64,000 nucleotides of DNA from contig QJPP01000003.1 of assembly GCA_003996215.1 (NCBI GenBank), forward strand, positions 1,550,001 to 1,614,000, written 5' to 3'. Every line of letters starts with the position of its first letter. The first letter of the stretch is position 1. The translations under genes were made by a program, and so were the position numbers. Source of the DNA: Jaltomata sinuosa (lineage: Eukaryota; Streptophyta; Magnoliopsida; Solanales; Solanaceae). A model generated the notes under the pieces. That model was given only the letters and a program-made list of their open reading frames with translations. It ran no database searches and was not told where the DNA came from. Positions 24,201 to 31,654 of this stretch are shown here, in pieces.

Positions 24201-24889
24201 AAATGCTTCCCATACTGTGATTAGGAGACAAATACAACAACAGCAACAACATACCCAGTATAATTCCACAAGTGAGGTCTGAGGAGGGTAGATCGTACGT
24301 AGACCTTACCCCTACCTCAGAGGTAGAGAGGTTGTTTCCGATAGACCCTCGGCTCAATAAAAAATCGTCCAAAGCAGTCCAGAAAAAGAAGTAATAGAAG
24401 TACAAGAAATAGCATATGGTAAGAAAAACAGCTGATAGTAACAGGACAGTGACTACAACAAAATAAAATGATAGTCGAAGTACAAGCAATAACAAACAAT
24501 AACAGAAATCAAAGGATAAGAAACTACCAGAGAAATACTACAACTACTAGTATAGAGAGATAACAAGACAATACATTGCTACCTACTAACATTGACATCA
24601 AACTACAGCAGAAGAAAATTTCCTAACCTTCGCCCCTTCCAGGAAATTTCCTACAGGTAATTAGTTGGCAATGATATACAAGTTTCAACTTACTCTTCTC
24701 TTTACAAATTGGGGGAAAACAGTACAATTATATATACTTCCTAAATCCGAGCCAATAGCATTGTGAGGTTCCTAAATCATACAAAAATGGAACAATATGG
24801 GGAAAAAACTAGGGTTATTAAGGAGGAGAAAATGAAAAGAAGAAGGTACAAACTTGATCAATGCGTGCTCGAGGAGTATCAGAATCCAT
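1426..24889 (-). CDS. TEB: DNA polymerase theta (helicase plus family A polymerase), 3' end missing
   Basis: This encodes the plant homologue of POLQ (Arabidopsis TEBICHI), the nuclear enzyme for theta-mediated (microhomology) end joining of DNA breaks. Nineteen exons on the minus strand were placed by GT/AG sites and frame: 24854-24889, 23516-23940, 23208-23394, 22245-23123, 18093-18157, 16195-16300, 15859-16059, 15466-15666, 13522-13683, 13192-13431, 12800-13012, 12152-12502, 11839-11991, 10449-10664, 5426-5644, 5232-5349, 3512-4650, 3005-3202 and 1426-1685. They sum to 5,369 nt and stay open throughout. The start is the ATG at 24,889, giving MDSDTPRARIDQ; an upstream in-frame ATG at 25,072 would add sequence unlike the family. 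The last exon ends in mid-codon at a GT donor. Exons for polymerase motifs A, B and C are not in the window. Large introns are full of transposons, but no coding damage was seen. Confidence 0.93.
1953..2194 (-). mobile_element. tRNA-derived SINE of the SolS/TS type
   Basis: Read on the minus strand it starts GCACCCAAGGGTGTGGCCTA, with an A-box-like GTGGCCTAGTGG and a B-box-like GGTTCAATCCC, and ends with GGTTATCAAAAAAAA. It is flanked by an imperfect 16-bp target duplication, GTGAGATGGGCCTTCT (1937-1952) and GTGAGATAGGCGTTCT (2195-2210). The body holds a local tandem duplication of CCTCATGATTCTCAACC near 2127-2160. It lies antisense-neutral (same strand as the gene) in intron 18 of polymerase theta. 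The family name is recognition from memory; the structure is visible. Confidence 0.85.
3512..4650 (-). CDS. TEB: Polymerase theta exon 17: central linker and exonuclease-like region
   Basis: The largest exon (1,139 nt) begins with the end of the helicase-side region (AQRRIQLGVAKKIKYGARK). It then has about 170 residues of low-complexity, polar linker. From GFDSFLDLWETAGEFYFDVH onward it resembles the degenerate 3'-5' exonuclease-like fold that precedes family A polymerases, with EIYGIAICWEDSPVYYVNL in the second strand region. The first acidic cluster reads FYFDVHFS where a proofreading exonuclease would have D-x-E, which fits a non-catalytic fold. That last point is inference. The donor is AAG|GTAACT at 3,512. 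Confidence 0.88.
5232..11991 (-). CDS. TEB: Polymerase theta exons 13-16: helicase C-terminal helical region
   Basis: Exons 13 (11839-11991), 14 (10449-10664), 15 (5426-5644) and 16 (5232-5349) encode residues 1023 to about 1257. They read through YLVTPINVDLEPDWELYYQ, SVGNRVGVQEPFLMRMAHGA, a helical block with FCERLGWHDLEGLVSKFQNR, and IPYVKGSRARALYKAGFRTP. In HEL308-like helicases this part holds the ratchet-like helical domain and a helix-hairpin-helix-type DNA contact; here the SRARALYKAGFRTPEAIA segment has that look. Intron 14, between exons 14 and 15, is about 4.8 kb. Exon 16 ends with one base of a codon, completed by exon 17. Confidence 0.9.
7100..7345 (+). mobile_element. LTR-like fragment
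   Basis: The segment carries GTTAGTATCCCACATTG, TTGGGAAATCCTCACC, then GAGCGAGCTTTTGGGGTTAA followed by AGGCCCAAGATCCAATTC. This string order is typical of a dispersed plant LTR. An internal repeat is visible: GGGGGTAATTAGTATCCCGCAT at 7170-7191 and GGGGGTGTTAGTATCCCACAT near 7230-7250. No coding sequence and no clear ends. Confidence 0.35.
9112..9350. mobile_element. hAT-like MITE
   Basis: The left end reads TAGTGGCAGAACGAAGTAG and the right end, reverse complemented, reads CAGTGGCGGAACCAGAAATT, so the termini are imperfect inverted repeats of the AGTGGCGGAACC kind. The 8 bp outside each end (GAAGTACG and GATGTAAG) agree at six positions, which fits a decayed hAT-type duplication. There is no coding capacity. 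It lies in intron 14 of polymerase theta. Confidence 0.55.
12152..18157 (-). CDS. TEB: Polymerase theta exons 5-12: superfamily 2 helicase domain
   Basis: Exons 5-12 encode residues 510-1022, the ATP-dependent DNA helicase. Visible motifs are: motif I TSAGKS (530-535, split by intron 5 between the T codon and S); DEAD-box variant DELH (629-632); motif III SAT (686-688) in GMSATLPN; LIFCSSRKGCE (motif IV region); TATSTLAAGVNLPARRVIF (motif V region); and QMAGRAGRTG (889-898, motif VI). The DELH and GRAGRTG forms are typical of the HEL308/POLQ group. No key helicase residue appears lost. In exon 8, the Ser/Gly-rich segment before the SAT motif looks like a flexible insertion. Intron 4 (18,158-22,244) is 4.1 kb and transposon-filled. 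Confidence 0.93.
14600..15060 (+). pseudogene. LINE-1-like remnant (zf-RVT region)
   Basis: In shifting frames the plus strand gives ISFWKDLLCDRTLKD, then SLRRWITKG, then CKECHEETNHLLLVLQLH. This is the order seen after the reverse transcriptase of plant L1-type LINEs, where the CxxC...H...C zinc-binding zf-RVT segment ends the protein. Frameshifts and stops are frequent, so it is dead. It lies in intron 8 of polymerase theta (13,684-15,465), antisense to the gene. The rest of that intron shows nothing except an exact-looking duplication, GCTAAAGGATGGAAGCTTGG, at about 15,080-15,140. Confidence 0.5.
16840..16905 (+). repeat. Gypsy-type LTR 3' terminus fragment
   Basis: The text GTTGGGTGCCAGTCACAG, then TAGTTTGGGTCGTGACA, resembles the last bases of a gypsy LTR and matches the scrap at 10,078-10,118. 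No partner end or target duplication was found. It lies in intron 5 of polymerase theta. Confidence 0.35.
17729..17922 (+). mobile_element. tRNA-derived SINE, second family
   Basis: The head reads GGCTTTGATCTAATGGTAAG (A-box-like) followed by GGGGGATTCGAACCTTG (B-box-like), as in a tRNA-derived SINE promoter. The tail ends GTTTCTCGGTTATCAAATAA. A 13-bp target duplication flanks it: GACTAAAGTATAG (17,716-17,728) and GACTAATGTATAG (17,923-17,935). It is not a functional tRNA gene, because no CCA-side acceptor stem pairs with the head. It lies antisense in intron 5 of polymerase theta. Confidence 0.75.
19097..19670 (-). mobile_element. 5'-truncated RTE-type LINE
   Basis: The element ends, on its own strand, with a (TTG)n tail at about 19,097-19,114. 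Before it lies a 3' region rich in motifs such as GTCTGCGTACATTCTACCC that is shared between RTE LINEs and Au-type SINEs. The open frame at 19,458-19,667 encodes the end of the ORF: LRWFGHVNRR, APVRRCERLAMDGFKRGRGR, PKKYWREVIRQH and LTEDMTL. A one-base indel after LTEDMTL throws out the last dozen codons. Everything upstream of LRWFGH is missing, the usual 5' truncation. It sits in the same orientation as polymerase theta, in intron 4. Confidence 0.8.
20090..20365 (-). mobile_element. TRIM retrotransposon with intact ends
   Basis: Two direct repeats of about 80 bp (20,090-20,169 and 20,284-20,365) start TATTGAAGT and end TTCTCAACA on the plus strand; read on the minus strand they run TGTTGAGAA to ACTTCAATA. 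Directly next to the right-hand copy, on the minus strand, is TGGTATCAGAGC, the initiator-tRNA-Met primer-binding site. The internal part is only about 115 bp and non-coding. A perfect 5-bp target duplication, CTACT, lies at 20,085-20,089 and 20,366-20,370. This is the full architecture of a terminal-repeat retrotransposon in miniature. It lies in intron 4 of polymerase theta. Confidence 0.85.
20445..20650. mobile_element. Foldback MITE (GTTTGGATTGGCTT type)
   Basis: The left end reads GGGTGTTTGGATTGGCTTTTG and the right end, reverse complemented, reads GAGCCTGTTTGGATTGGCTT. The middle is a dense run of AAAAGC/GCTTTT words, so the whole can fold back on itself. There is no coding capacity. 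A relative, interrupted by a gypsy element, spans 39,820-58,365. It lies in intron 4 of polymerase theta. Confidence 0.7.
22245..24889 (-). CDS. TEB: Polymerase theta exons 1-4: N-terminal region
   Basis: Exons 1-4 encode residues 1-509. Exon 1 is only 12 codons. The joined start reads RARIDQFFASKKKRK: a PCNA-interaction-like motif running directly into a basic stretch (residues 17-21, KKKRK) that could be a nuclear localisation signal. Residues from about 40 to 470 are Ser/Thr/Lys-rich and look disordered. They include SLDGYLVTSQDD and a helical-looking FATNFLSLYC segment that crosses the exon 2/3 boundary. The end of exon 4 (HWLPSEICNMYRKKG, then LYSWQ) is the Q-motif-like lead-in to the helicase. 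The PIP and NLS calls are inference from motif shape; the order of segments matches plant TEBICHI from memory. Confidence 0.88.
24230..24640 (-). mobile_element. RTE-type LINE 3' end, second copy
   Basis: Between about 24,230 and 24,355 this matches the 3' end of the LINE at 19,097: (TTG)-like tail, GGTCTACGTACGATCTACCC, and TCGGAAACAACCTCTCTACC on the minus strand. The following 280 bases share the A/C-rich pattern (ACTACAACTACTA, CTACCTACTA) but no protein-coding part remains. It lies in intron 1 of polymerase theta, in the sense orientation, like the copy in intron 4. Confidence 0.65.
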
Positions 24890-25420
24890 GAGAAGAAGAA
24901 ACCCAGTACGAAATTTGATGACTTGGTTCAGAAAATTGTCTTCGCATTCATGGATTTGAAATTGGAATTTGTTGGTTCTGGCTACGGTGGAAAATTTCAA
25001 GAAGCCATTTGAATCTATTAAGACCGCGCAGTAGAGAGCTCTGGGGAGGGGAAGAAAGTATTTGATGTTCAAAAATCAAATCTTGCAATTGTTTTGCAAT
25101 CATGCCCTTGTATTTTAGAATATTTCAATTTTGTAATACTAAAAATTGATAGTATATCCTTTTAAATAAGTGTGGGTCTGTTAGACGACCACAAAAATCT
25201 TGGTTGTCCACGTCCTTTGATCGGACGGAGTGGGTCATTTGGACGACCAAGGGCATTCTCGTAAATTAACTCAGGATTGTACCGCCTATTGATACAAGCG
25301 TGTGCTTTTCATTTTACCACGTGTTACTCTGAAAGTCATTCTTATCTTTTACTTTTAATTTTATTTTAAAGCTTTAGTAAAAAATTATTCTCGTTTGGTT
25401 CTTTGCAAATCTAGAAGTAT
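24890..25420 (-). promoter_or_regulatory. 5' flank of polymerase theta
   Basis: This is the sequence just upstream of the chosen start codon. The first 180 bases stay open in frame with exon 1 and are probably 5' untranslated. No convincing TATA box or element could be fixed, so promoter position is inferred only from location. A short inverted pair, GACGACCAC and TTGGTTGTCC (about 25,183-25,210), is noted without function. Confidence 0.3.
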
Positions 25421-26341
25421 GGTGGGTGTTCGATCGAAGGGTTTGATTCGATTCTTCGATTTTCGATTTTACAAAAATGAGCACCGAACATCGAATCAAA
25501 CTAATTCAGTTCAATTTGATTTTTTGAACTTTGATTTTATTCGGTGTTTCTAAATCGATTTTTCGATGCAAGTGAAAAATAAATAAACTCTCACACAATT
25601 TAACATAATATGACACAATTTCAATATTGATACATACACACAGAAGTCAGAACAAACCCCTCAACTCTGATGGTCACTTGGCTTTTTTTCATATCTTCAC
25701 TTTTCAATTTCACAACTTCACATAAAACAGTGCTAAGTGCTAACTGCTAAAGGCAATCAAATGACCAATCATATGATAATTAAGTCACAATTGGGAATCA
25801 AAAATCAAGGAATAAGTAGAGGCCTGAAGGTATTGTACACCAACTGTAAATAACATAGAGTTTGATACTTAAAATAAATCAAGAAAGATGTAAATCGAAG
25901 CACAAATAAATATAGAAGGTTGGTGAATGCTAAGTTGATCATGTTGTTCATTGTGATTTTTGGCTGAAAATAGCAAATAGAAGGCATGAGAAATGAGAAG
26001 CCAGCAATTTATGCCAATGTAGCAATCTATCTACTTTTGCCATCTTGATCATAGTATACTCTGTCCAACAAAGTGTCAGCTGTTTGGCCACCAAAAGTAA
26101 AAAATGTGAAGATAAATATTTGGAGTCACACTATGAATTTACTTGATCGAAGGCAATTATTGATAAGCAATTAATAAAAAATTGATTCTTCGATGCATTG
26201 AAGAACCGTTACCCTCAAATCGAACATCAAACTGACGAATCAAAAGAAAAAAAATTGAAACTGAATCAAAAAATTGAAATCGAAGAACCAAACTAATTCG
26301 GTTCGATTAGATTTTTGATTCTCCGAGTTTTATGCCCACCC
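25421..26341. mobile_element. hAT-like non-autonomous element, copy 1
   Basis: The left end reads GGTGGGTGTTCGATCGAAGG, then TCGATTCTTCGATTTTCGAT. The right end, reverse complemented, reads GGGTGGGCATAAAACTCGG and then GGTTCTTCGATTTCAA. These are long, imperfect terminal inverted repeats of about 100-150 bp. The middle is AT-rich without a reading frame that resembles a transposase. The element at 59,051-59,837 has the same terminal design. The exact target duplication could not be fixed here. Confidence 0.55.
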
Positions 26342-28822
26342 TTATCTGAAAGTGGCTTCTTACAAGAGAAAAGGGTGTGCCTCCTTTGTTTTTGTTTTTT
26401 TTTAATTTCTTCTTCTCTTTGTTTGCTTTTTCGTCTTGGGTTTACTTATTTTTCCTCTTTCTTTTTGTCTTTATGAATTTTACTGGTGTTTTTTATAATA
26501 TTGGAGAAGATTACACTTTTCACACCAAAAAATGACACATGCTTTATTTAAAAAATCAAAAGAAACAAAAGGAATTTAGTGGTAACATCGAATCACATGA
26601 AAGATTTAATACATATCATCATTGCTCTTTCATCGTCTTTCTGGTTGATTTTACATTTTCTCTAGAACAAGCTTATTTACCTAAAATGGCTAAATACATC
26701 GCATCAATTATTCGTATGGAATATAATAATTTGGCACTTTGAAATTCGGAGGGTTTTAAAACTCAGATTTATTCGAATAAAGAAAGCATGAATATATTCT
26801 TCCTGATAGAGGTAAGTTTCCATTCAAAGTTTGTACTTACCATTTCATGTTATGGTATATTCGCTTGTGTGCTTTAGGAATGAATTAAATATTACGATTA
26901 CAAATATTTTAGTTTTAACAAAATTCGTTGTCCAACCCAAGGGTATTAGTATTAATATAATTGCACACCTGTCTTGAGGATGAATGCCAATTAGAGGAGT
27001 TAATTGTTTAGCTTGAATTGATAATCTAATTTTTATTAACGAAATTTTGAATTTGATGAATGTGATAGGAGTTCCCATGATAGGAGATGTCTTTTTATAG
27101 CGGTAACACACGTAACTTGTTTAAGAACTAAGGAAAAACCTCCTGATAAAAATTAACATGGACAACTTGCTGATGTATTAGGAGTTGAGGTATCTTTATT
27201 TTTTTTATCTTTTGCTTCGTGTATTAACATATAGATATTGGAGATTAATTCAGATTATTTAATTTTTTCACTGCGCAAGTTGTTGAAGAACTTTTTATAG
27301 AGACAAAAATTAAGAAGTTGAATAGTATATGTTGTTTACCTCTTCCATATTTGTGTCCTCTCTGATATGCAGTGTCCAATATGTTATTTTTTATTACATA
27401 GGTTATTGAATGTGATTGCGATGCATACATAAAAATTAAAAAGTTATATGTATGAGAGAAAAACCAAGCTACTAATGGTTTCTTGTGTTCTCAAGAGAGT
27501 ATTGTTTGTATTTCGTGATTGTTTTTTGTCACTATTCATTTACTAATTCAACTAAATATGTCTTTAAGGTGTTGATGTTTTGAAATTCACAATGAAATAT
27601 ACTAATGTCATAATGAGAACCAAAAAATGAGGAAAAGAAAATAAACTTTCATCGATTGTTGGGTCCTAAACTGGTAACACATAACTAACTGCTGATTTTT
27701 GTTATATGATAAATATCATTCATTTCATAAAAAAAGGTTATGTTTTAATATTCGAACCTATTTGATCATTACCCATCAATTCATTTGAAATAAGCAAGCA
27801 TGTATTTTTTTTAAAGATTAAAGATAATTACTGGTGGTGGTGAAACACATAAACAAAGAGACTAATGTTCTACAATGAGTAATTTCACTACACTAATAAA
27901 TACCATTGTAGTTACTTTTATCATATTTGCTTATTTTCTTTGTATCATGACTTTATTAATAGTCTTGTGATTAACAAATGTTATATTGGTAAGTAATAAG
28001 CAAAATTTTATGTCTTAACTCAGAACCAACTTGCAAGAAGATGAGAAAATGAAGTGAGGTGTTACAACATACCATTGTAGTTTGTTAAAATACTTCTACA
28101 AAAAAAACATAAGTCGCAACATCATGAATTTTCTAGCATATTATAAAGGATCTCCTCAAAAACTCTATATATGTATAAATACACACACACATTGTAATTT
28201 TATTTGTATTATTGAAGTAGAAAGAGAACGGTGTAATTCTTTCGAAGTTAACCAGCTCCTGAAATGTGCTCCATGAAATTATTCGACAGAGATTTTTTAT
28301 TTCAACTTTTAATGAGTGACTTCTTTTTATGGTTAGTTTTACCTTCTTTTCGTGAGAGTCTATTGAAAATTGAAAAATATATATATGTCTACAAGTTGAG
28401 TTATTATAGCCTTTGGTTTACCAACTTTTTAGTTTATCTCTTTTTCAAGTTTAAAGATCACAAATAATAATAAATTTATTATGCAATTGTGTGATGCTCT
28501 GAGTTCTACTCTTGATGAAGAAACTTTTGGGATTCTAAAGTCTTATAATAGAGAAGATATACACTAGAAGCAACTTTGAATGAAATTTTGTATCTCTTCA
28601 ATGTCTTCTTCAAAAAATATTGATCAATGATTTCTTTCCTTTTAATTCTATAAACTTAGATCATGTTGTGTTATTGTAATTCAGTAAATTCAGAGTCGTC
28701 ATTGAGCTCTTGCATTTATTAATCTTGACAGAATTTTTTTACGTTCTTTCCTTTTTTTCATCCTATTAAATTATGAAGGAGCTTTTGAATAAATATGATT
28801 TGGAAAGAGTTCTTGGTACATC
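26342..28822. other. AT-rich intergenic sequence, no supported gene
   Basis: The stretch is AT-rich with short frames only (up to about 90 codons). None matches a family I recognise and none shows a plausible exon series. A (CA)n microsatellite-like run sits near 28,180-28,192. Confidence 0.5.
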
Positions 28823-31649
28823 TGTCACGATCTAAAATTAAGAGTTGTGATGGTACCTACCTCAACCCAATCATGGGAGGTAAACCTAACTCAACAAACG
28901 CAAGAAACTCAAAATAAGAAAAATTAGCAAAATAACACGATAAATAATCAATACAAACTCAATTCAAAGATAATCAAATGAAATCGAATAGTAGACTTCA
29001 AATTACATCTCAGGACTCAGTTGTCATGAATACAAGAGCGACTCTAAATAAAGAATATCTTAATCAAATACTACAACACTATTTTAAAAAAGTAAAGAAA
29101 ATAGAGATAAGTAATAGAGGAAGTCAGGATAGTCTTCGAACATGGAAGCTCACAACAGCTTTGAAGATACCAAGAAGCACGAAATCTAGCCGCGGGGTCT
29201 ACTTGTACCTAAATCTGCATCAGAAGAATGCAGAAAAGTAAGGGTGAGTATGATTCACTTGTACTCAGTAGGCATCATAGGCCGATCGAGCTTAAGCAGT
29301 TACTATATCGAATAAAAAATACTAATATTATCCTGCACGCAGAAAAGTTTCAGCATTTCAATATCAATAATAACACGATATATCTCAATCAAAATAACAA
29401 TCCAAATGATAATGCAATGCAATTATATGAGATGAAATACAATGATCATGCCTACCGGTATACATCATCTGAGCATTTATCGCTCTAAGATAGGACTCAT
29501 GGGAGACTCGCGAGGTCCATATACCCACCCAAAATCTTACTTTGAATTAAATCAATAAAAGTAACATAAGTTTTCATTCGGATTCTTACCTCGGACCAAT
29601 TCAATAAAAGTAACATAAGTCTCCGTTCAGAATCTTACCTCAAACTAAATCAATAAAAGATGGTTCATTTTCTTTTAAACATTATTATTTTTTCATCAGT
29701 GCAGTTCAATGATTCATAATATGAATGAATGAATGAATATGTATAACCACGAAACAATAACATGTCAAATACATAGATATGATCAAAATCTCAGAATCAC
29801 AATAAGTTCATTAATACAGGCTACGAGCCTCAATGTAAACCTAGGAATCTAAGTTCCTTATTACCCAGCACATTAAGCCTCAACTCGGATATCACAGTGA
29901 TAAACCATCTCATTTACTATTATGATAAGCACAAGCCCCCGCACGGACAACACAATAACACAAATTAACTCAATTTGCAATTATAATCACTAAGTCAATC
30001 GTCCTATAATATGTTTTACACGATAAGTATCCAGCGAAACAAAGTCTGAAAGAAGTTAAGCCATAAGCTACCTCAACGCCGAATTGTAAACTTCACAAGG
30101 TCACACCTGAGATTTTCATTTACGAAGAGCCTCCGAATGCAATCACTCTATCAATAATAAGTTCTACACATAAGCATGAGTCCAATAATATTCATATTGC
30201 TAAGGTTTTAAATCGGGTCTAAAAAGTCAACTCAAAAATTAACCCCAAACCTGAAAGAGCAAAATCAAAAATTTATTAGAAAATCAATTTACCCATAGTT
30301 TAAGGAGTTCAAACATGAAGTTTCATTAAAAACGAAATTAAAATCGAGCTTGAAATCATCAAAATATTATTCTTTAATTTTACCAGGAAAACTCCAAATT
30401 TTCAGGTTCAAATGCAGTTTTAAAAGAGAAAATTCAAAAAACATTATGCCAAAATTAGTTAACCCATACTATAAGGACCTTAATTCTCAAAAATCAATGA
30501 AAATCCATCACAAATTGATCCTAAAATGAAGAACTTTTGATTTCATAAACTTTGAGGTTTCAAATCTTAAATTGTAAATCAAACTCATGAAAAACGTAAA
30601 GGATGATCTTGGAAAATAAACAAAATGAAGTTAGAAGCACATACCCAATAATCATACGAGCAAAATGTATCAAAAATTGCCTCAATCAGAGCTCCCTAGC
30701 GCCCAAAATATCAAAAATACTAAAATCTAAACACCTTTAGCGGTATCACGCTCCTTCGGCGTGATCGCATAAGTGCAATTACGCTCCTTTAGCGTAATCG
30801 CGCTCGCACCAGAACACAACACTAGCTGTCCGCACTAAAATAATCATATCTTTCTCACACGGACTTGAAATGCGATGATTCTGTTTGCGTTGGTTCCAAT
30901 ATTTTGATACGAATCTAATGGAACCATCCAAACACCAAATAAAGCTTATTTGCTTCAGGTGAAACTACTAAAACTTAATGATGATAAACTTTCAAACTCC
31001 GAATGAGTACCCAAAACTCATCCAAGACTCCATGAACACAAATCAATAGTGTAAATCACTTGTAAAATATATTTCGGACCTGATAAAATCATCAAAACAC
31101 TCAAACGAGGTCATCTTTGCTGAATGTTGTCCGAGGTCAACTCTTAACTTAGAAAATTTAAATTTTTAATAACGACTCAAAACTCATTTCAAAACCTCGG
31201 GATTCAAACCAAACATTCAACTAGATCAAAAATAACCCTCCGAATCTAGTAAAATTATCGAAACTCGAAAGAAACTTTTCTAACCTCAAATATTGATTTT
31301 GGTCAACTCTCTTAAATTTTCAGCTTTCAAAACTCAAAAACTCTTCCAAAACTCATCCAAATGTCTTCGGATCCAAACCAATAATCCCACTTAACCCAAA
31401 AATAATATTTTGAAGTTGATGGCGCTGACAAAATTTTGATACGAACTCAACTTCTATGGATGTTGACTAAAGTAAACCATATCAGTTTTTCAACCTTCCC
31501 AAATGAGAAATTTGCATAATTCTCAACCAACCATCTCGAGAACTATGCCACCTATTCCCGCAATATACGAATACCATAATACAACTATAAAAAGGATTAA
31601 AATAATCAAAAAAATTCAAAAATTAAAAATTACTATGAGAATTATTACA
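28823..31649 (-). mobile_element. Solo LTR, 2.8 kb, with perfect target duplication
   Basis: The block begins TGTCACGATCTAAAATT and ends GAGAATTATTACA, i.e. a TG...CA terminus on each strand. It is flanked by ACATC at 28,818-28,822 and again at 31,650-31,654. No coding region, primer-binding site or second LTR is present, which is what unequal recombination between two LTRs leaves. The orientation is inferred from related LTRs here that start TGTAA and end GTGACA. Two stable hairpins lie inside (30,745-30,765 and 30,778-30,798). Confidence 0.78.
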
Positions 31650-31654
31650 ACATC

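Noticed and set aside
24818..25072. Upstream ATG (25,072) as the polymerase theta start
   Set aside because: It would add about 60 residues unlike the family; the ATG at 24,889 gives the expected short N-terminus ending RARIDQ before the splice donor.
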